Shown here: positions 33,869 through 47,040 of the stretch, piece by piece
How the letters are laid out: each line of letters starts with the position of its first letter
How positions within the stretch are numbered: the stretch's first letter is position 1
Assembly (NCBI RefSeq): GCF_000024465.1
Contig: NC_014010.1
Coordinates: 1,674,001 to 1,738,000 of the forward strand
Direction: 5' to 3'
Length of the DNA stretch: 64,000 nt
Origin: Candidatus Puniceispirillum marinum IMCC1322
GTDB lineage: Bacteria > Pseudomonadota > Alphaproteobacteria > Puniceispirillales > Puniceispirillaceae
Notes under the pieces: model-generated
Seen by the model: the letters and a program-made list of their open reading frames with translations, nothing else
Told to the model about the DNA's origin: nothing
Database searches by the model: none
Program-made: the position numbers and the translations under genes

Positions 33869-34021
33869 TTCATATACCTCAATCATTGGTGGCTTGGTTA
33901 AACCACCTAATAATGATCTGGGCATTTAACCTGTCTATGTCAACAAAACAGACCGCATCATCAGCGCAAAATATCTTTGCATTTTGAGATATAACGGATT
34001 TGACCGCTGATCATAGAGACC

Positions 34022-34174
34022 TCATAGGTTCACCGCGGATGTCGTGGCGGCATCACTTTTAAGCTTATGGTCGCGCAGCCCCTTAACAATATAAAAGGCC
34101 ACCATCGTAAGAATAAAATAGGACGCAAATTGATCAAGCAGATGCTCGGTAAAATCATCTTCTCTATCGGCCAT
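34022..34174 (-). CDS. Short single-helix membrane protein (50 residues)
   Basis: The ATG at 34174 directly follows the TAG of the upstream oxygenase gene (no gap), and the frame runs 50 codons to TGA at 34022. The protein starts with an acidic, soluble stretch (MADREDDFTEHLLDQ), then one membrane helix (FASYFILTMVAFYIVKGL), then a basic and polar tail. The abutting stop/start suggests coupling to the oxygenase. No family is recognised. It could be a membrane tether or regulator for that enzyme. Confidence 0.5.
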   Translation of the reverse strand: MADREDDFTEHLLDQFASYFILTMVAFYIVKGLRDHKLKSDAATTSAVNL

Positions 34175-35074
34175 CTAAAAGCCTTTCAATGGCATATGGT
34201 CGGGACGCTGAAGCCAGTTATCTGCCGCATAATGCGCTGATTCTTCGATCATGTGAATCGTATAGGCATAGCGTGATTTTGCTGACACATTCGGCGGCGA
34301 TGTGTGCGGCAGGCGCCCATGCAATACAATCAATGTGCCCTTTGGCGCTATCAGCGGCACTGTGGCCGCGGGCAGATCCGCATCATCCAGCTGGATCATC
34401 TGCATATGACCATCGACATTTTGAAAGCGCGTGCGCAATGGTGCCTTATGCCCGCCAGGTGCGGCATACATACAGCCATTTTCTAGGGTTGCATCTTCCA
34501 GCGCAAACCAGAAACCAATACAGCTTTCTGGTTCGGTATAGATAAAGGTTGAATCCTGATGGCTGGTCACTTCGCCGCCAATAGCTGGCTGTTTACATAT
34601 CACCATCGATTGCAATTGCAGGGGTGTTTGCATGCCGACACAATGTGCAACAGCCGCCAGATCTTCAGCATGTGAGAATGCCGAAAACACCGGATCCAGA
34701 TCATGTATCGCATGGCCAATCTTGTTCACTGCAAGATGTTTGTCACGGTTTAGCTGGCCATCCGCATCAAGCGCACCTTCTTCCAGAAAACATGAAATGT
34801 TATGCGCAGACGCGCGAAAATAATCGTCGGCAGCATGGCTTTGGGCGGTTGCTGAAAACACAACCTGATGGGCGTCAACGTCAAACGCATCAATCAGGCT
34901 ATGTGCACGCGCCATCAAATCATCACAGGTGGCCGCGCTTGCAAAATCCTCAATGATCAGATAGCCGTCTTCGGCAAAGGCCTGCGTCATCGCCTCATTG
35001 GTTTTATGCTGCCATGCAAAACGGCGGGCTACTGGACTATTTTCTGTATCTGACTTTATCCGTGTGTTTGCCAT
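34175..35074 (-). CDS. Phytanoyl-CoA dioxygenase (PhyH)-family oxygenase
   Basis: 299 residues from ATG at 35074, chosen for the GGAG 6 bp before it. Fe(II)/2-oxoglutarate enzyme: H172-x-D174 (TSHQDSTFIYTEP), distal H257 (LHGRLPHTSPPN) and R268 (KSRYAYTIH). The pattern YLIIEDFASAATCDDLMARA near the start and MVICKQPAIGGEV are typical of the PHYHD1-like branch. Relatives hydroxylate the alpha position of acyl-CoAs or small substrates; the substrate here is unknown. The 50-residue membrane ORF follows with no gap. Confidence 0.87.
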   Translation of the reverse strand: MANTRIKSDTENSPVARRFAWQHKTNEAMTQAFAEDGYLIIEDFASAATCDDLMARAHSLIDAFDVDAHQVVFSATAQSHAADDYFRASAHNISCFLEEGALDADGQLNRDKHLAVNKIGHAIHDLDPVFSAFSHAEDLAAVAHCVGMQTPLQLQSMVICKQPAIGGEVTSHQDSTFIYTEPESCIGFWFALEDATLENGCMYAAPGGHKAPLRTRFQNVDGHMQMIQLDDADLPAATVPLIAPKGTLIVLHGRLPHTSPPNVSAKSRYAYTIHMIEESAHYAADNWLQRPDHMPLKGF

Positions 35075-35126
35075 TATCACTCCGTCTGCCTGCATTGATG
35101 ACTATCATCATAGCCCATGCACAATA

Positions 35127-35615
35127 TCAGTCACCAAAGATCATTTCACCATTCAGTTTTTGATGAATGCTACTCAGCCGCGCCGACACTTCCTTGTTGC
35201 TATTGACCTGCGCTTCAACAAGCTTCAGAATTTGCCCGATTTCCTTGGCCAGATCACTGCTTTGCTTGTTCGAATCCTTCAACCGCAGTTGAACATTCTT
35301 CAACAAGGCGGTCATCACGATATCCTTATTTTGCAACTGATCGAAATAGCTACTCGGAATTTTGCGCACTTTCACCGGCATATTGCCAGCCCGCGCTGTA
35401 ACTGATCTTTTTGTGTTCAGCAACAATGATGCTTCGCCAAAAATTTCACCCTGACCGATCGTATTCAGCTTCAAACCCAATGGCGCGAAAATCTCAACTT
35501 CGCCCTCAAGCACTAAATAGGCCTCAAAAGACGATGAATCATGTTCATAGATAATCGCCTGCGGTTCCCATGATCGGATAATGTCACCATCATCACTTTC
35601 TGTTTGCGCTGTCAT
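35127..35615 (-). CDS. Cyclic-nucleotide-binding-domain protein with coiled-coil tail
   Basis: 162 residues. Residues ~15-105 form a CRP-like beta barrel (LVLEGEVEIFAPLG, GQGEIFGEASLLLNTKRSVTARA). The Glu-Ala-Ser-Leu-Leu and Arg residues correspond to the phosphate-binding cassette of cAMP-binding proteins. There is no helix-turn-helix; instead residues ~110-155 form a long helix likely to coil (LKNVQLRLKDSNKQSSDLAKEI). A sensor or adaptor rather than a DNA-binding protein is expected. It is alone on its strand, 52 bp upstream of the PhyH-family gene. Confidence 0.8.
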   Translation of the reverse strand: MTAQTESDDGDIIRSWEPQAIIYEHDSSSFEAYLVLEGEVEIFAPLGLKLNTIGQGEIFGEASLLLNTKRSVTARAGNMPVKVRKIPSSYFDQLQNKDIVMTALLKNVQLRLKDSNKQSSDLAKEIGQILKLVEAQVNSNKEVSARLSSIHQKLNGEMIFGD

Positions 35616-35894
35616 ATTCCCCCCTTATCACATAACACCATGTCCATTCTGGATAGACAACACGCCATAATCGACACAATAATACACTTCACCCTAATGG
35701 CTTTTGCACAGGATTGGCTAGTCTAAACTGACAGTGACTGGGCACCATATATGATCATGAACAATCCAGAAAGGGGCTTGCGCAACGCTTTCGAACCATG
35801 CGAAATTTGTTCATCAAATATGCCTAAATACCGTAAGGTATCAGCTTTATTTCTGATGACTTTGCCGCCCTTCAATCATAATAGTGAGTCCATA

Positions 35895-36323
35895 ATGTCC
35901 ATCACGCTTGACCAAGCCCAGATTATTGCCAAAGCCGCTCTTGCCAAAGGCCGTGCGCTATCTTTGAAACCACTTAGCGTTGTTGTTCTTGATCCGCGCG
36001 CGTCACTGGTTACATGCCTGTCGGAAGATGGTGTTAGCCAGCTACGCGCCAAAATTGCATTGGGCAAGGCGTCAGCTGCCATTCAGCTTGGCCTTGGCAC
36101 GCGTGCGTTAATGAACCGGGCCGAACAGCAGGCCTATTTTATTCAAGCGATGAACGGTCTTGCCGATGGAAATTTTGTGCCGGTACCAGGTGGGGTGTTG
36201 ATACGCGATAAAAACGGTGTCTTGCTAGGCGCGGTCGGCATTTCAGGTGATACGTCTGATAATGATGAAACCGCCGCACTGGCTGGTATTGCCGAAGCCC
36301 AGCTTGATGCCGATGCTGGCTAG
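35895..36323 (+). CDS. GlcG/HbpS-family protein
   Basis: 142 residues from ATG at 35895; the frame is open 48 codons further upstream, but that part has no homology-like features. GlcG pattern: MSITLDQAQIIAKAALAKGRALSLKPLSVVVLDPRASLV, then RAKIALGKASAAIQLG, and GGVLIRDKNGVLLGAVGISGDTSDNDE, the glycine-rich end of this family. Members bind haem or small ligands, or accompany glycolate oxidase; the local role is open. It is isolated between oppositely oriented genes. Confidence 0.85.
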   Translation: MSITLDQAQIIAKAALAKGRALSLKPLSVVVLDPRASLVTCLSEDGVSQLRAKIALGKASAAIQLGLGTRALMNRAEQQAYFIQAMNGLADGNFVPVPGGVLIRDKNGVLLGAVGISGDTSDNDETAALAGIAEAQLDADAG

Positions 36324-36361
36324 GCAAACATCATTCATCATATACATAAACTGCCTGTGGC

Positions 36362-36721
36362 CTAATTAGGGCCACGGCACCCAAACAGGCCGCGCGCAAC
36401 GCCTTCATTCAAAGCCATGCTAATCATATAGCTTAGGTCATAGCCGCGCGCCTTGCACGATTCCATAGCGGCCTTGCGTATATCGGCTGGTGGTGCAATA
36501 AAATTCGAATAGCCTGTATCCCATTCAAATTCGAGGCTAGGCGGCTGAGCTGGCATTATGTCCGCATCATTTCCCGCTGTGGCGGCTGGCTGTGAAACCG
36601 TTTTTTTCAAGGGTGTTGATGTGGCTTGTGGCTGGGCGACATGATGACATGCGGCAAGCAAAAGCGAAAGCACTACAAGCATCACTGTGTTTGTTCCAGT
36701 CTTCAAAATGCACGGCGTCAT
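36362..36721 (-). CDS. Small lipoprotein, unknown function
   Basis: 119 residues from ATG at 36721. The lipobox LLLAAC places the lipidated Cys near residue 25. After a Thr/Pro/Ala-rich linker there is a compact domain: FIAPPADIRKAAMESCKARGYDLSYMISMALNE. One further Cys pair (SCKARG and GCRGPN) could form a disulphide. The family is not recognised. An outer-membrane or inner-membrane-anchored periplasmic location is expected. Confidence 0.7.
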   Translation of the reverse strand: MTPCILKTGTNTVMLVVLSLLLAACHHVAQPQATSTPLKKTVSQPAATAGNDADIMPAQPPSLEFEWDTGYSNFIAPPADIRKAAMESCKARGYDLSYMISMALNEGVARGLFGCRGPN

Positions 36722-36827
36722 GATCAGCAATTCCCTTTTTACCGCGATACGTTACGTTGATTTTTGCTTTTTCGTCCACTTTTTTTTAGGAAAATGAGTC
36801 AATTTTGTTCAAAAACAACAAAATAGA

Positions 36828-37712
36828 TTATGTCTGCGCTGTACGTTGCGCCACTGCCAGACCTGTCAAAATCAGACCAAGCGCGATAAATTTGTCTAGA
36901 CCAAGTGATTCACCTAGCAAAAGCGCACCCAGAAACACCGAAAAGACAGGTATCAGATATCCAATAAAGGACGTAAATCCCGCACCAGCACGTTTAATAA
37001 GATGATAGCGCAGGAAAAAGGCAAAGCCTGTTGGCAAAGCCCCCAGCCATATAATCGCCAGCCAGGCATTGGATGACCAGCCCTGCCATGCCAGCGGCTG
37101 TTCAAACATAAAGGCCAATGGCAGTATCTGTATTGTCACAAAACCCATAATCACCAGCGCGATAAATAAGGCAGGCACCTGTGGTAAACGCCGGGCCATC
37201 AATGCCGCCGATACATAACAGCCTGTCGCACAGCAAACCAGAATTTGCGGGATAATATGCGCCCCTCCAGCATTCATCGCGGCATGTCCGAACAGAATCA
37301 TCACCCCGGACAGGCCAATCAGAACGCCGATGATCTTGCTCACTGTCATACGTTCGTCTTCGGCAAAGAAATGCGCGCCAATGATTGTCAGCAACGGCCC
37401 GACCGACATTAGCAAACCAGTCAGTGACGAATCCAGCACCAACTCGGCGTCGGAAATCAGATAAAAAGGCAAACTCATCCCGACCACGCTCATGACAAAC
37501 AGATAGGGCAGATGCCGCAGATAAGGACGCCAAACGAAATCAGCTTGAAATTGTATGAATAACAACACCACGAAAAACCCAATCAGCGTGCGCAAGCCAA
37601 CCAGTGTCAGCGGGCCTGTTTCAACAACCGCCAGCTTGATCGCCGAAAAGGATGAAGACCAGACCAGCGCCAGCAAGATCAATAGCGCTACATTTCGTTT
37701 TTGTTCACTCAC
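36828..37712 (-). CDS. EamA-family (DMT) transporter
   Basis: 294 residues, ten predicted membrane helices in two EamA repeats of five. The first repeat starts LLILLALVWSSSFSAIKLAVVETGP, and the second includes LAIIWLGALPTGFAFFLRYHLIKRAGAG. Typical drug/metabolite exporters of amino acids or their derivatives. It is directly followed (37 bp) on the same strand by a second EamA gene, and then by metZ; an amino-acid export role would fit that neighbourhood but is not shown. Confidence 0.9.
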   Translation of the reverse strand: MSEQKRNVALLILLALVWSSSFSAIKLAVVETGPLTLVGLRTLIGFFVVLLFIQFQADFVWRPYLRHLPYLFVMSVVGMSLPFYLISDAELVLDSSLTGLLMSVGPLLTIIGAHFFAEDERMTVSKIIGVLIGLSGVMILFGHAAMNAGGAHIIPQILVCCATGCYVSAALMARRLPQVPALFIALVIMGFVTIQILPLAFMFEQPLAWQGWSSNAWLAIIWLGALPTGFAFFLRYHLIKRAGAGFTSFIGYLIPVFSVFLGALLLGESLGLDKFIALGLILTGLAVAQRTAQT

Positions 37713-37750
37713 AAAGCACCTGCCTGCATCAGATTAAGCCATCACACATC

Positions 37751-38641
37751 TCAAAATACCAGCAAGCTAGCGCAGGCAACAACCAGAAGCGCACCAACCC
37801 ATGCACCCCAGGCAGGCATTATTCCGGTGCGCGCCCAGACAAATGGCAGAATCAGCACTGGCGTCGTCGCTGTCAAAATCGCCACAATGGCAATATGTCC
37901 GGTTTCAAGCGCTTTCAAAAACAGGGCCATGCCGACACCCAGACCAAACAAACCATTGAAAAAGACATTCACCAGAATTTTAGGCGCCGGTAAAATTGGT
38001 TTTTTGCGCTGGGCCTTATCAAACGGATAGGTCGCCCAGAAAAACAAAGCCGCAATCATCACCCTGATAAGGCTGGCCATGACCGGGTCCATTCCGTCGC
38101 TCATCACCGGGCGGATGATAATCGCGCTGATCGCTTGCCCCAATGCGGCCAGCAAACCAAACAGGACGCCCAATGATAAAGGCGGTGTCACATCTTCCCA
38201 TATATGCATCAGATCGCGGCGCTTGCCATAGATAATCGCCAGACATATACCAACAAAGGCAAGTATCACAGCCACCCCATCATGAGCCGCCAGCACCTCA
38301 CCAAGGATCAACCAGCCAAGTATCGCTGTCATCGGGGCATTTGATGCAAACAGGATATTTGTCCGGCGCGGGCCTAACCGGCGCATCGTCAGAAACAGGA
38401 AAAAATCGCCCAGCACAATGCCGATCACCGATGATAGAACCAGTGGCCAGATAAATACCGGATCAAAGGTAAAAGCCCGCCCCGTGATGACCAGCAGCAC
38501 CGCCATGATACCTGCCGCTGCAATCATGCGCAGTCGATTGAAATGAAGCGAGCCAAGCGCGCGGGCTGGTGCATGGCCAAACAAGCCCGCCAGCGTCCAA
38601 CAGATAGCAGCGCCGAACGCATAAATTGCGGCAGTTTCCAA
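37751..38641 (-). CDS. EamA-family (DMT) transporter
   Basis: 296 residues with two five-helix EamA repeats. Features: AAICWTLAGLFGHAPARALGSLHFNRLRM at the start, VLGDFFLFLTMRRLGPRR ending the first repeat, and ALFLKALETGHIAIVAILTATTPVLILPF in the second. It is distinct from its neighbour rather than a recent copy. It lies 5 bp downstream of metZ, so the two are probably cotranscribed. Confidence 0.9.
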   Translation of the reverse strand: METAAIYAFGAAICWTLAGLFGHAPARALGSLHFNRLRMIAAAGIMAVLLVITGRAFTFDPVFIWPLVLSSVIGIVLGDFFLFLTMRRLGPRRTNILFASNAPMTAILGWLILGEVLAAHDGVAVILAFVGICLAIIYGKRRDLMHIWEDVTPPLSLGVLFGLLAALGQAISAIIIRPVMSDGMDPVMASLIRVMIAALFFWATYPFDKAQRKKPILPAPKILVNVFFNGLFGLGVGMALFLKALETGHIAIVAILTATTPVLILPFVWARTGIMPAWGAWVGALLVVACASLLVF

Positions 38642-38646
38642 AATAA

Positions 38647-39831
38647 TTACCTTAAAATACTAAGTGCCTGTTCGATATCATTTATCAGATCATTACCCGA
38701 TTCAAGACCAACCGATAGCCGTATATGTGACCTGCTGATTCCCAATAGCGCCAGTTCCTCGTCACTCAGACTTGAATGCGTTGTCGTATAAGGGTGACAG
38801 GCCAGCGATTTGCTATCGCCCAGATTGTTGGAAATATCAATCAGCGATAGCTCATTCAGCACGCGATAGGACGCCGCTTCATCACCATCAATTTCAAACG
38901 CGATAATACTGCCAAAACCCGACATCTGCTTACATGCAAGATCATATTGCGGATGCGATGCCAGCCCCGGATAACGCACATTTTTGACCGCCTTATGCCC
39001 AGCCAGCATTGTGGCGATGCGCGCGGCACTGGCGCATTGCGCTTCGATCCGAAGCGACAGCGTTTCCAGCGATTTCAGCATCACCCAGGCATTAAAAGCA
39101 CTGATCGCGGCACCTGTCTGCCGGTAAAACGGAGTGAATATATCCTTGATAAATGTCTGATCGCCCAGAACCGCACCGCCCATCAACCGCCCCTGACCAT
39201 CAATATGCTTGGTGGTCGAATAGATAACCGCATCAGCGCCTAATTCAAGCGGGCGTTGATGCAGCGCAGTGGCAAACACATTATCAACCACCACCATGGC
39301 TCCGGCGGCATGCGCCATCTGGGATACAGCCGCCACATCAACCAGCTCAAGCAATGGGTTAGACGGGCTTTCGAAAAACACCATCTTAGTTGGTGTCTGC
39401 AAGGCCGTGGCCCAGGCCTCAAGATCGGTGCCATCAATCAGCTCAACGTCAATCCCCCATTTCGGCAAGGTCTGCGTCAGAATAACATAGCAGGCACCAA
39501 ACAGGGCGCGGCTGGCAACGATTCGGTCGCCACTTTCCAGCTGGCAAGCCATCACCGCAAAAACCGCAGCCATGCCTGTGCCGGTAGCTTTACAGGCTTC
39601 CGCCCCTTCAAGCAGGGCAAGCCGGTTTTCAAACATGGAAACAGTTGGGTTGCCATAGCGGGCATAAACAAAATTATCGGTTTCTTCGCGGAACGCAGCG
39701 GCAGCCTGCTCGGCTGATTCATAAACGAACCCTGACGTCATATACAGCGCTTCGGATGTTTCCTGATGTGCGGATCTTAAAAGCCCGCCTCGGACCAGCT
39801 TGGTTTCGATGTCGGATTCTGTTTTTTTCAT
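38647..39831 (-). CDS. metZ: O-succinylhomoserine sulfhydrylase (MetZ)
   Basis: 394 residues of the Cys/Met-metabolism PLP family. PLP-lysine motif YSTTKHIDGQGRLMGGAVLG, FARYGNPTVSMFENRLALLEGAE, and VDNVFATALHQRPLELGAD are present; GQGR after the Lys is typical of MetZ rather than MetB/MetC. It makes homocysteine from O-succinylhomoserine and sulfide. The 157-bp leader (39832-39988) was examined for a SAM riboswitch but no firm match was found. regA lies upstream on the same strand and an EamA gene follows closely. Confidence 0.92.
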   Translation of the reverse strand: MKKTESDIETKLVRGGLLRSAHQETSEALYMTSGFVYESAEQAAAAFREETDNFVYARYGNPTVSMFENRLALLEGAEACKATGTGMAAVFAVMACQLESGDRIVASRALFGACYVILTQTLPKWGIDVELIDGTDLEAWATALQTPTKMVFFESPSNPLLELVDVAAVSQMAHAAGAMVVVDNVFATALHQRPLELGADAVIYSTTKHIDGQGRLMGGAVLGDQTFIKDIFTPFYRQTGAAISAFNAWVMLKSLETLSLRIEAQCASAARIATMLAGHKAVKNVRYPGLASHPQYDLACKQMSGFGSIIAFEIDGDEAASYRVLNELSLIDISNNLGDSKSLACHPYTTTHSSLSDEELALLGISRSHIRLSVGLESGNDLINDIEQALSILR

Positions 39832-39988
39832 ATCAGAGACAGTCTAAATTTGTGATCAGCGGCTTATCGAAATCAACCATGACAGCGGACATAACGTATA
39901 ATTTACGAGCCTAAATTTTGTATAGGCGCATTCGTCCGTTCGCACAAGCGCAAGCATCACCTAAAGCACTACCCTGACTCAGGCCAGA

Positions 39989-40519
39989 CTAGCTTCGTGG
40001 CGCGTGCTTGCTCAAGATACGTTGTAATGTTCGTCGATGCATACGAAGACGGCGGGCTGTTTCTGACACATTCCGCCCACATTGTTCATATACGCGCTGG
40101 ATATGTTCCCAGCGCACACGATCGGCGCTCATCGGGTCTTGCGGTGGCGGCGGCATACCATCACCGGTTTGCATCAAGGTCGCGACGATCTGATCCGGAT
40201 CGGCTGGTTTTGGTAGATAATCAAGTGCACCGGCTTTTACCGCCGCCACGGCCGTTGCGATATTGCCAAAGCCGGTCAGCATGACAATGCGGCAATTATC
40301 ATCGCGCTTGCGCAATTCCTGCACCAGCGTCAGACCTGATCCATCATCAAGTTTCATATCAAGAATCGCATAGGACGGAACCGATCTGCGCACCAGCTCG
40401 ATGCCTTCGGCGACAGTGCCGGCATCAACCACGTCAAATCCGCGCGCTTCCATTGCCCGCTTCAGCCGGTTGCGAAGCGGCGCATCATCATCAAGAATCA
40501 ACAGCGATTTATCTGTCAC
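39989..40519 (-). CDS. regA: Redox response regulator RegA/PrrA/ActR
   Basis: 176 residues. Receiver domain ~1-120 with acidic pair D10-D11-D12 and phospho-acceptor D54 (AILDMKLDDGSG), MLTGFGNIATAVAAVKAGALDYLPKP; a proline linker (MPPPPQDP); and a Fis-type helix-turn-helix at the end (GRNVSETARRLRMHRRTLQRILSKHAPR). This highly conserved helix is the RegA/PrrA/ActR hallmark. It controls redox-responsive genes of respiration, carbon and nitrogen use. It follows regB on the same strand with a 56-bp gap. Confidence 0.95.
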   Translation of the reverse strand: MTDKSLLILDDDAPLRNRLKRAMEARGFDVVDAGTVAEGIELVRRSVPSYAILDMKLDDGSGLTLVQELRKRDDNCRIVMLTGFGNIATAVAAVKAGALDYLPKPADPDQIVATLMQTGDGMPPPPQDPMSADRVRWEHIQRVYEQCGRNVSETARRLRMHRRTLQRILSKHAPRS

Positions 40520-40575
40520 CTTTTGGTTCCCTTTCCCGAAAGCCGCATGATAAATTTACATGCTGGCATTTAACA

Positions 40576-41889
40576 TCATCCCACCTCGAAACATGAGCGT
40601 GGCAGGCTGACTTTAACTTCACCACCGCCATTCTTGCCATTCCCGAACGCAACTGATCCACCGATCGATTGAATCAGCGTGCGCGCAATAAAAATGCCAA
40701 GGCCACGATGCCCACTTTGCCCGACTCGACTACTATTCCAGGGCTGGCCAGCACGGCTTAATATTGATGGTTTAAAGCCGTCACCATCATCATTGATCCT
40801 TATATGGATATCTTCTAATGACCATTCAATATGTATGATTATCTTGGTGCGGGCGAACTGATGCGCATTTTGCAGAATATCTTCGATCGCCTGGATGAAT
40901 TCGGCGCGGCGCGTGGCAACCGGCACTTCATCCATTGACGCCGCGTCATGCGTTACAATAACCTCGGCAGGGCCAGCATCGAACCGTTCTTGCAACAGGT
41001 CTTCGATCAGCACATTGATTGGCAATTCGGTCTCGAAATCGGGCTTGCTTTGCAATTTATAATCTTCCAGCGAGCCCAGAATAACGCGGCATCTTTCGGC
41101 TTCGACACGTAAAAGCTGGATGTCCTCATAGATCGGATCATCCTCGGTAATTTCACGGCTCAATTCATGGCTGATCACGGTGATCGTGTTCAAGGGCGAA
41201 CCAAGCTTATGCGCGGCGGCGGTCGCCAGCGAACCAAGTGCCACCGCCTGTTGCTCCTCGGCAACCGCAAGCTGCGCTTCGGATAGCGCTTCGGATAGGC
41301 TCCGCGCCGCCGACGCCACCCACCATACATAGCCACCAATAAAGATCGTCGATAGCATCAATGACAGCCACAAACCGGCAACATACAGGCCCGGCAAGTT
41401 AACTGTATCCTGACCCCATGGCAGCGGATAATTATATAATGCCAGCACGCTGACACTGGCCGCGACCGTCAGAATCAGCACCAATGTTGCGCGTCGTCTT
41501 AGCATCGTTGCTGACACCACAACTGGCGCCAGCAGTAAAACCGAAAACGGATTCAAAAGCCCGCCTGTCAGAAACAGCAAAGCGGCCAGCTGCAGAATAT
41601 CAAAAATCAGCGCCAGCAGATTCTGTTCAACCAGTCCGGTATCATCCTTGGCTTGCCGGTTTTGCCATAAATTCATCAATACCGATAAGCCGATAATGAT
41701 CAAAGCTGGTATCAGTGGTAGATCAAATCCAAGCACAAAATAGGTAAAGGTCAGCGCCAGAAGCTGGCCACTAATGGCAAGCCAGCGGATGGTTAGCACC
41801 ACCGACGGATCGATCGGGTTTATGGCGCGTCTATCGGCGCTTCCAAAAAACCGCCGTAGCATCATCCTGCCCACCCTTTCAATCCGCAC
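40576..41889 (-). CDS. regB: Redox sensor histidine kinase RegB/PrrB
   Basis: 437 residues, about six membrane helices in the first 190. The ubiquinone-binding signature GGLLNPF is at 109-115. The phospho-acceptor H227 lies in AAAHKLGSPLNTI, and the redox-active Cys C267 is in VEAERCRVILGSL. The ATPase domain is C-terminal (IEDILQNAHQFAR, DDGDGFKPSIL, GHRGLGIFIARTLI). In relatives, Cys oxidation and quinol occupancy turn off autophosphorylation. It acts on RegA encoded just downstream. gyrB lies ~98 bp upstream. Confidence 0.95.
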   Translation of the reverse strand: MRIERVGRMMLRRFFGSADRRAINPIDPSVVLTIRWLAISGQLLALTFTYFVLGFDLPLIPALIIIGLSVLMNLWQNRQAKDDTGLVEQNLLALIFDILQLAALLFLTGGLLNPFSVLLLAPVVVSATMLRRRATLVLILTVAASVSVLALYNYPLPWGQDTVNLPGLYVAGLWLSLMLSTIFIGGYVWWVASAARSLSEALSEAQLAVAEEQQAVALGSLATAAAHKLGSPLNTITVISHELSREITEDDPIYEDIQLLRVEAERCRVILGSLEDYKLQSKPDFETELPINVLIEDLLQERFDAGPAEVIVTHDAASMDEVPVATRRAEFIQAIEDILQNAHQFARTKIIIHIEWSLEDIHIRINDDGDGFKPSILSRAGQPWNSSRVGQSGHRGLGIFIARTLIQSIGGSVAFGNGKNGGGEVKVSLPRSCFEVG

Positions 41890-41987
41890 AACCAGACCCG
41901 CATATCAACCTTCAAGCCTATGGCAACAGCCTCAGCTTGGCTCGGTAATAACAAGTGCTGACCCGTCACCCTGTTCATCGGACAGAG

Positions 41988-45691
<3,704 letters not shown>

Positions 45692-45698
45692 ACGTCAC

Positions 45699-46802
45699 TC
45701 ACACGCGCATTGGCATCAAAACGAATAGGCTGGCATCATCACCGGGTGTTCTGACAAGCGTTGGTGACCCTTGATCGGCAAGGGCAAATTCGACCATCTC
45801 GCTATTCACCTGACTGGCGATATCCAGAAGATAACGCGCGTTGAAGCCAATTTCCATTTCATTGCCGCTATAGCTGACTTCCAGCTCTTCGGTGGCACTT
45901 GACGCATCCGTATTACTAGCAGATAGCGTCATGACACCAGCACGTAGGCCGATTTTTACCGATTTTGATTTTTCCGACGAGATTGTCGAAACCCGGTCAA
46001 CGGCGGCTGAAAAAGCCCCCACATCAACCTGCATGATCTTGTCATTATTCGTCGGGATAACGCGGGTGTAATCAGGGAATGTGCCATCGATCAGCTTAGT
46101 GGTCAGGCGCACCGCCCCAAAGGCGAATTCGGCACGCGTTTCCGACATTGAAATCGTCACATCACCATCATAGTCATCCAGCAGTTTGCGCAATTCACCA
46201 ACCGCTTTACGCGGCAGGATAATCGATGGCATCTGCGCTGCGCCACCTGGCAATGTCTGCTTGGTCATCGCCAGACGGTGCCCGTCTGTTGCCACCGCAC
46301 ATAGATCGCCAGCATCTGATTTATGCAGATAGATACCATTCAGATAATAGCGCGTTTCCTCGGTAGAAATCGCAAATTTGGTGGCATCGATAAGATCGCG
46401 GAAATCAGCAGCGGTCAGCACAAAATTGGTCGGCAGCTCATTCGAGCTAATGGCCGGAAAATCTTCGACAGGCAAGGTTGGTAGCCGGAAACTCGAACGA
46501 CCCGCGCTGATCATCGCATGACCATCGCCAACCGACAGCTCGACTTCGGATCCATCCGGCAGTTTACGCACGATATCATACAGCATATGCGCCGACATCG
46601 TTGTCGTCCCTGCCGTTGCCACCGCACAGCCAACCTCGGTTGTGATATCCATATCCATATCAGTAGCTGTCAATGACAGCTGTCCGTCTTCGGCGCGCAA
46701 TACGACATTCGCCAGAATGGGTATCGTGTTACGACGCTCAACAACGGATTGCACATGACCCAAAGGCCTTAGAAGACTCATACGATCAATTGCCAGTTTC
46801 AT
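45699..46802 (-). CDS. dnaN: DNA polymerase III sliding clamp (beta subunit)
   Basis: 367 residues, three clamp domains of the usual size. Typical segments: GHVQSVVERRNTIPILANVVL (~17-37), TMSAHMLYDIVRKLPDG, RYYLNGIYLH, ATDGHRLAMTK, PRKAVGELRKLL, FPDYTRVIP, and the end SLFVLMPMRV. It tethers Pol III to DNA. It lies 7 bp upstream of recF; dnaA lies upstream with 238 bp between, a gap that is A/T-rich and shows no strict DnaA box. Confidence 0.96.
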   Translation of the reverse strand: MKLAIDRMSLLRPLGHVQSVVERRNTIPILANVVLRAEDGQLSLTATDMDMDITTEVGCAVATAGTTTMSAHMLYDIVRKLPDGSEVELSVGDGHAMISAGRSSFRLPTLPVEDFPAISSNELPTNFVLTAADFRDLIDATKFAISTEETRYYLNGIYLHKSDAGDLCAVATDGHRLAMTKQTLPGGAAQMPSIILPRKAVGELRKLLDDYDGDVTISMSETRAEFAFGAVRLTTKLIDGTFPDYTRVIPTNNDKIMQVDVGAFSAAVDRVSTISSEKSKSVKIGLRAGVMTLSASNTDASSATEELEVSYSGNEMEIGFNARYLLDIASQVNSEMVEFALADQGSPTLVRTPGDDASLFVLMPMRV

Positions 46803-47040
46803 CTATTTTCTCTCATTCTGTAGCCCTGAGCTACCATGCCCGACCAGCGGGGGACACATGCGTATAAACTGTCAATCGTCCATACGCCCTCTAATCGCCA
46901 AATATAGCATGTTTATAACAAACTAACACCAAAATATTGTGTTTTTAGCGATTCGCGGCAACGCTCGAAAATGGCCAAAACAGGGCTTCTTAGCTGATCA
47001 TATGAAATATGGATATGGGGTCATGACGGCCCGAATGCGG

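Noticed and set aside
39832-39988. Possible SAM-II/SAM-V riboswitch upstream of metZ
   Set aside because: Words such as TTGATTT and GCTGATCAC recall the SAM-II core, but the conserved AAGC...GCTAAA pairing was not found. A covariance-model search (Infernal with SAM-II and SAM-V) would settle it.
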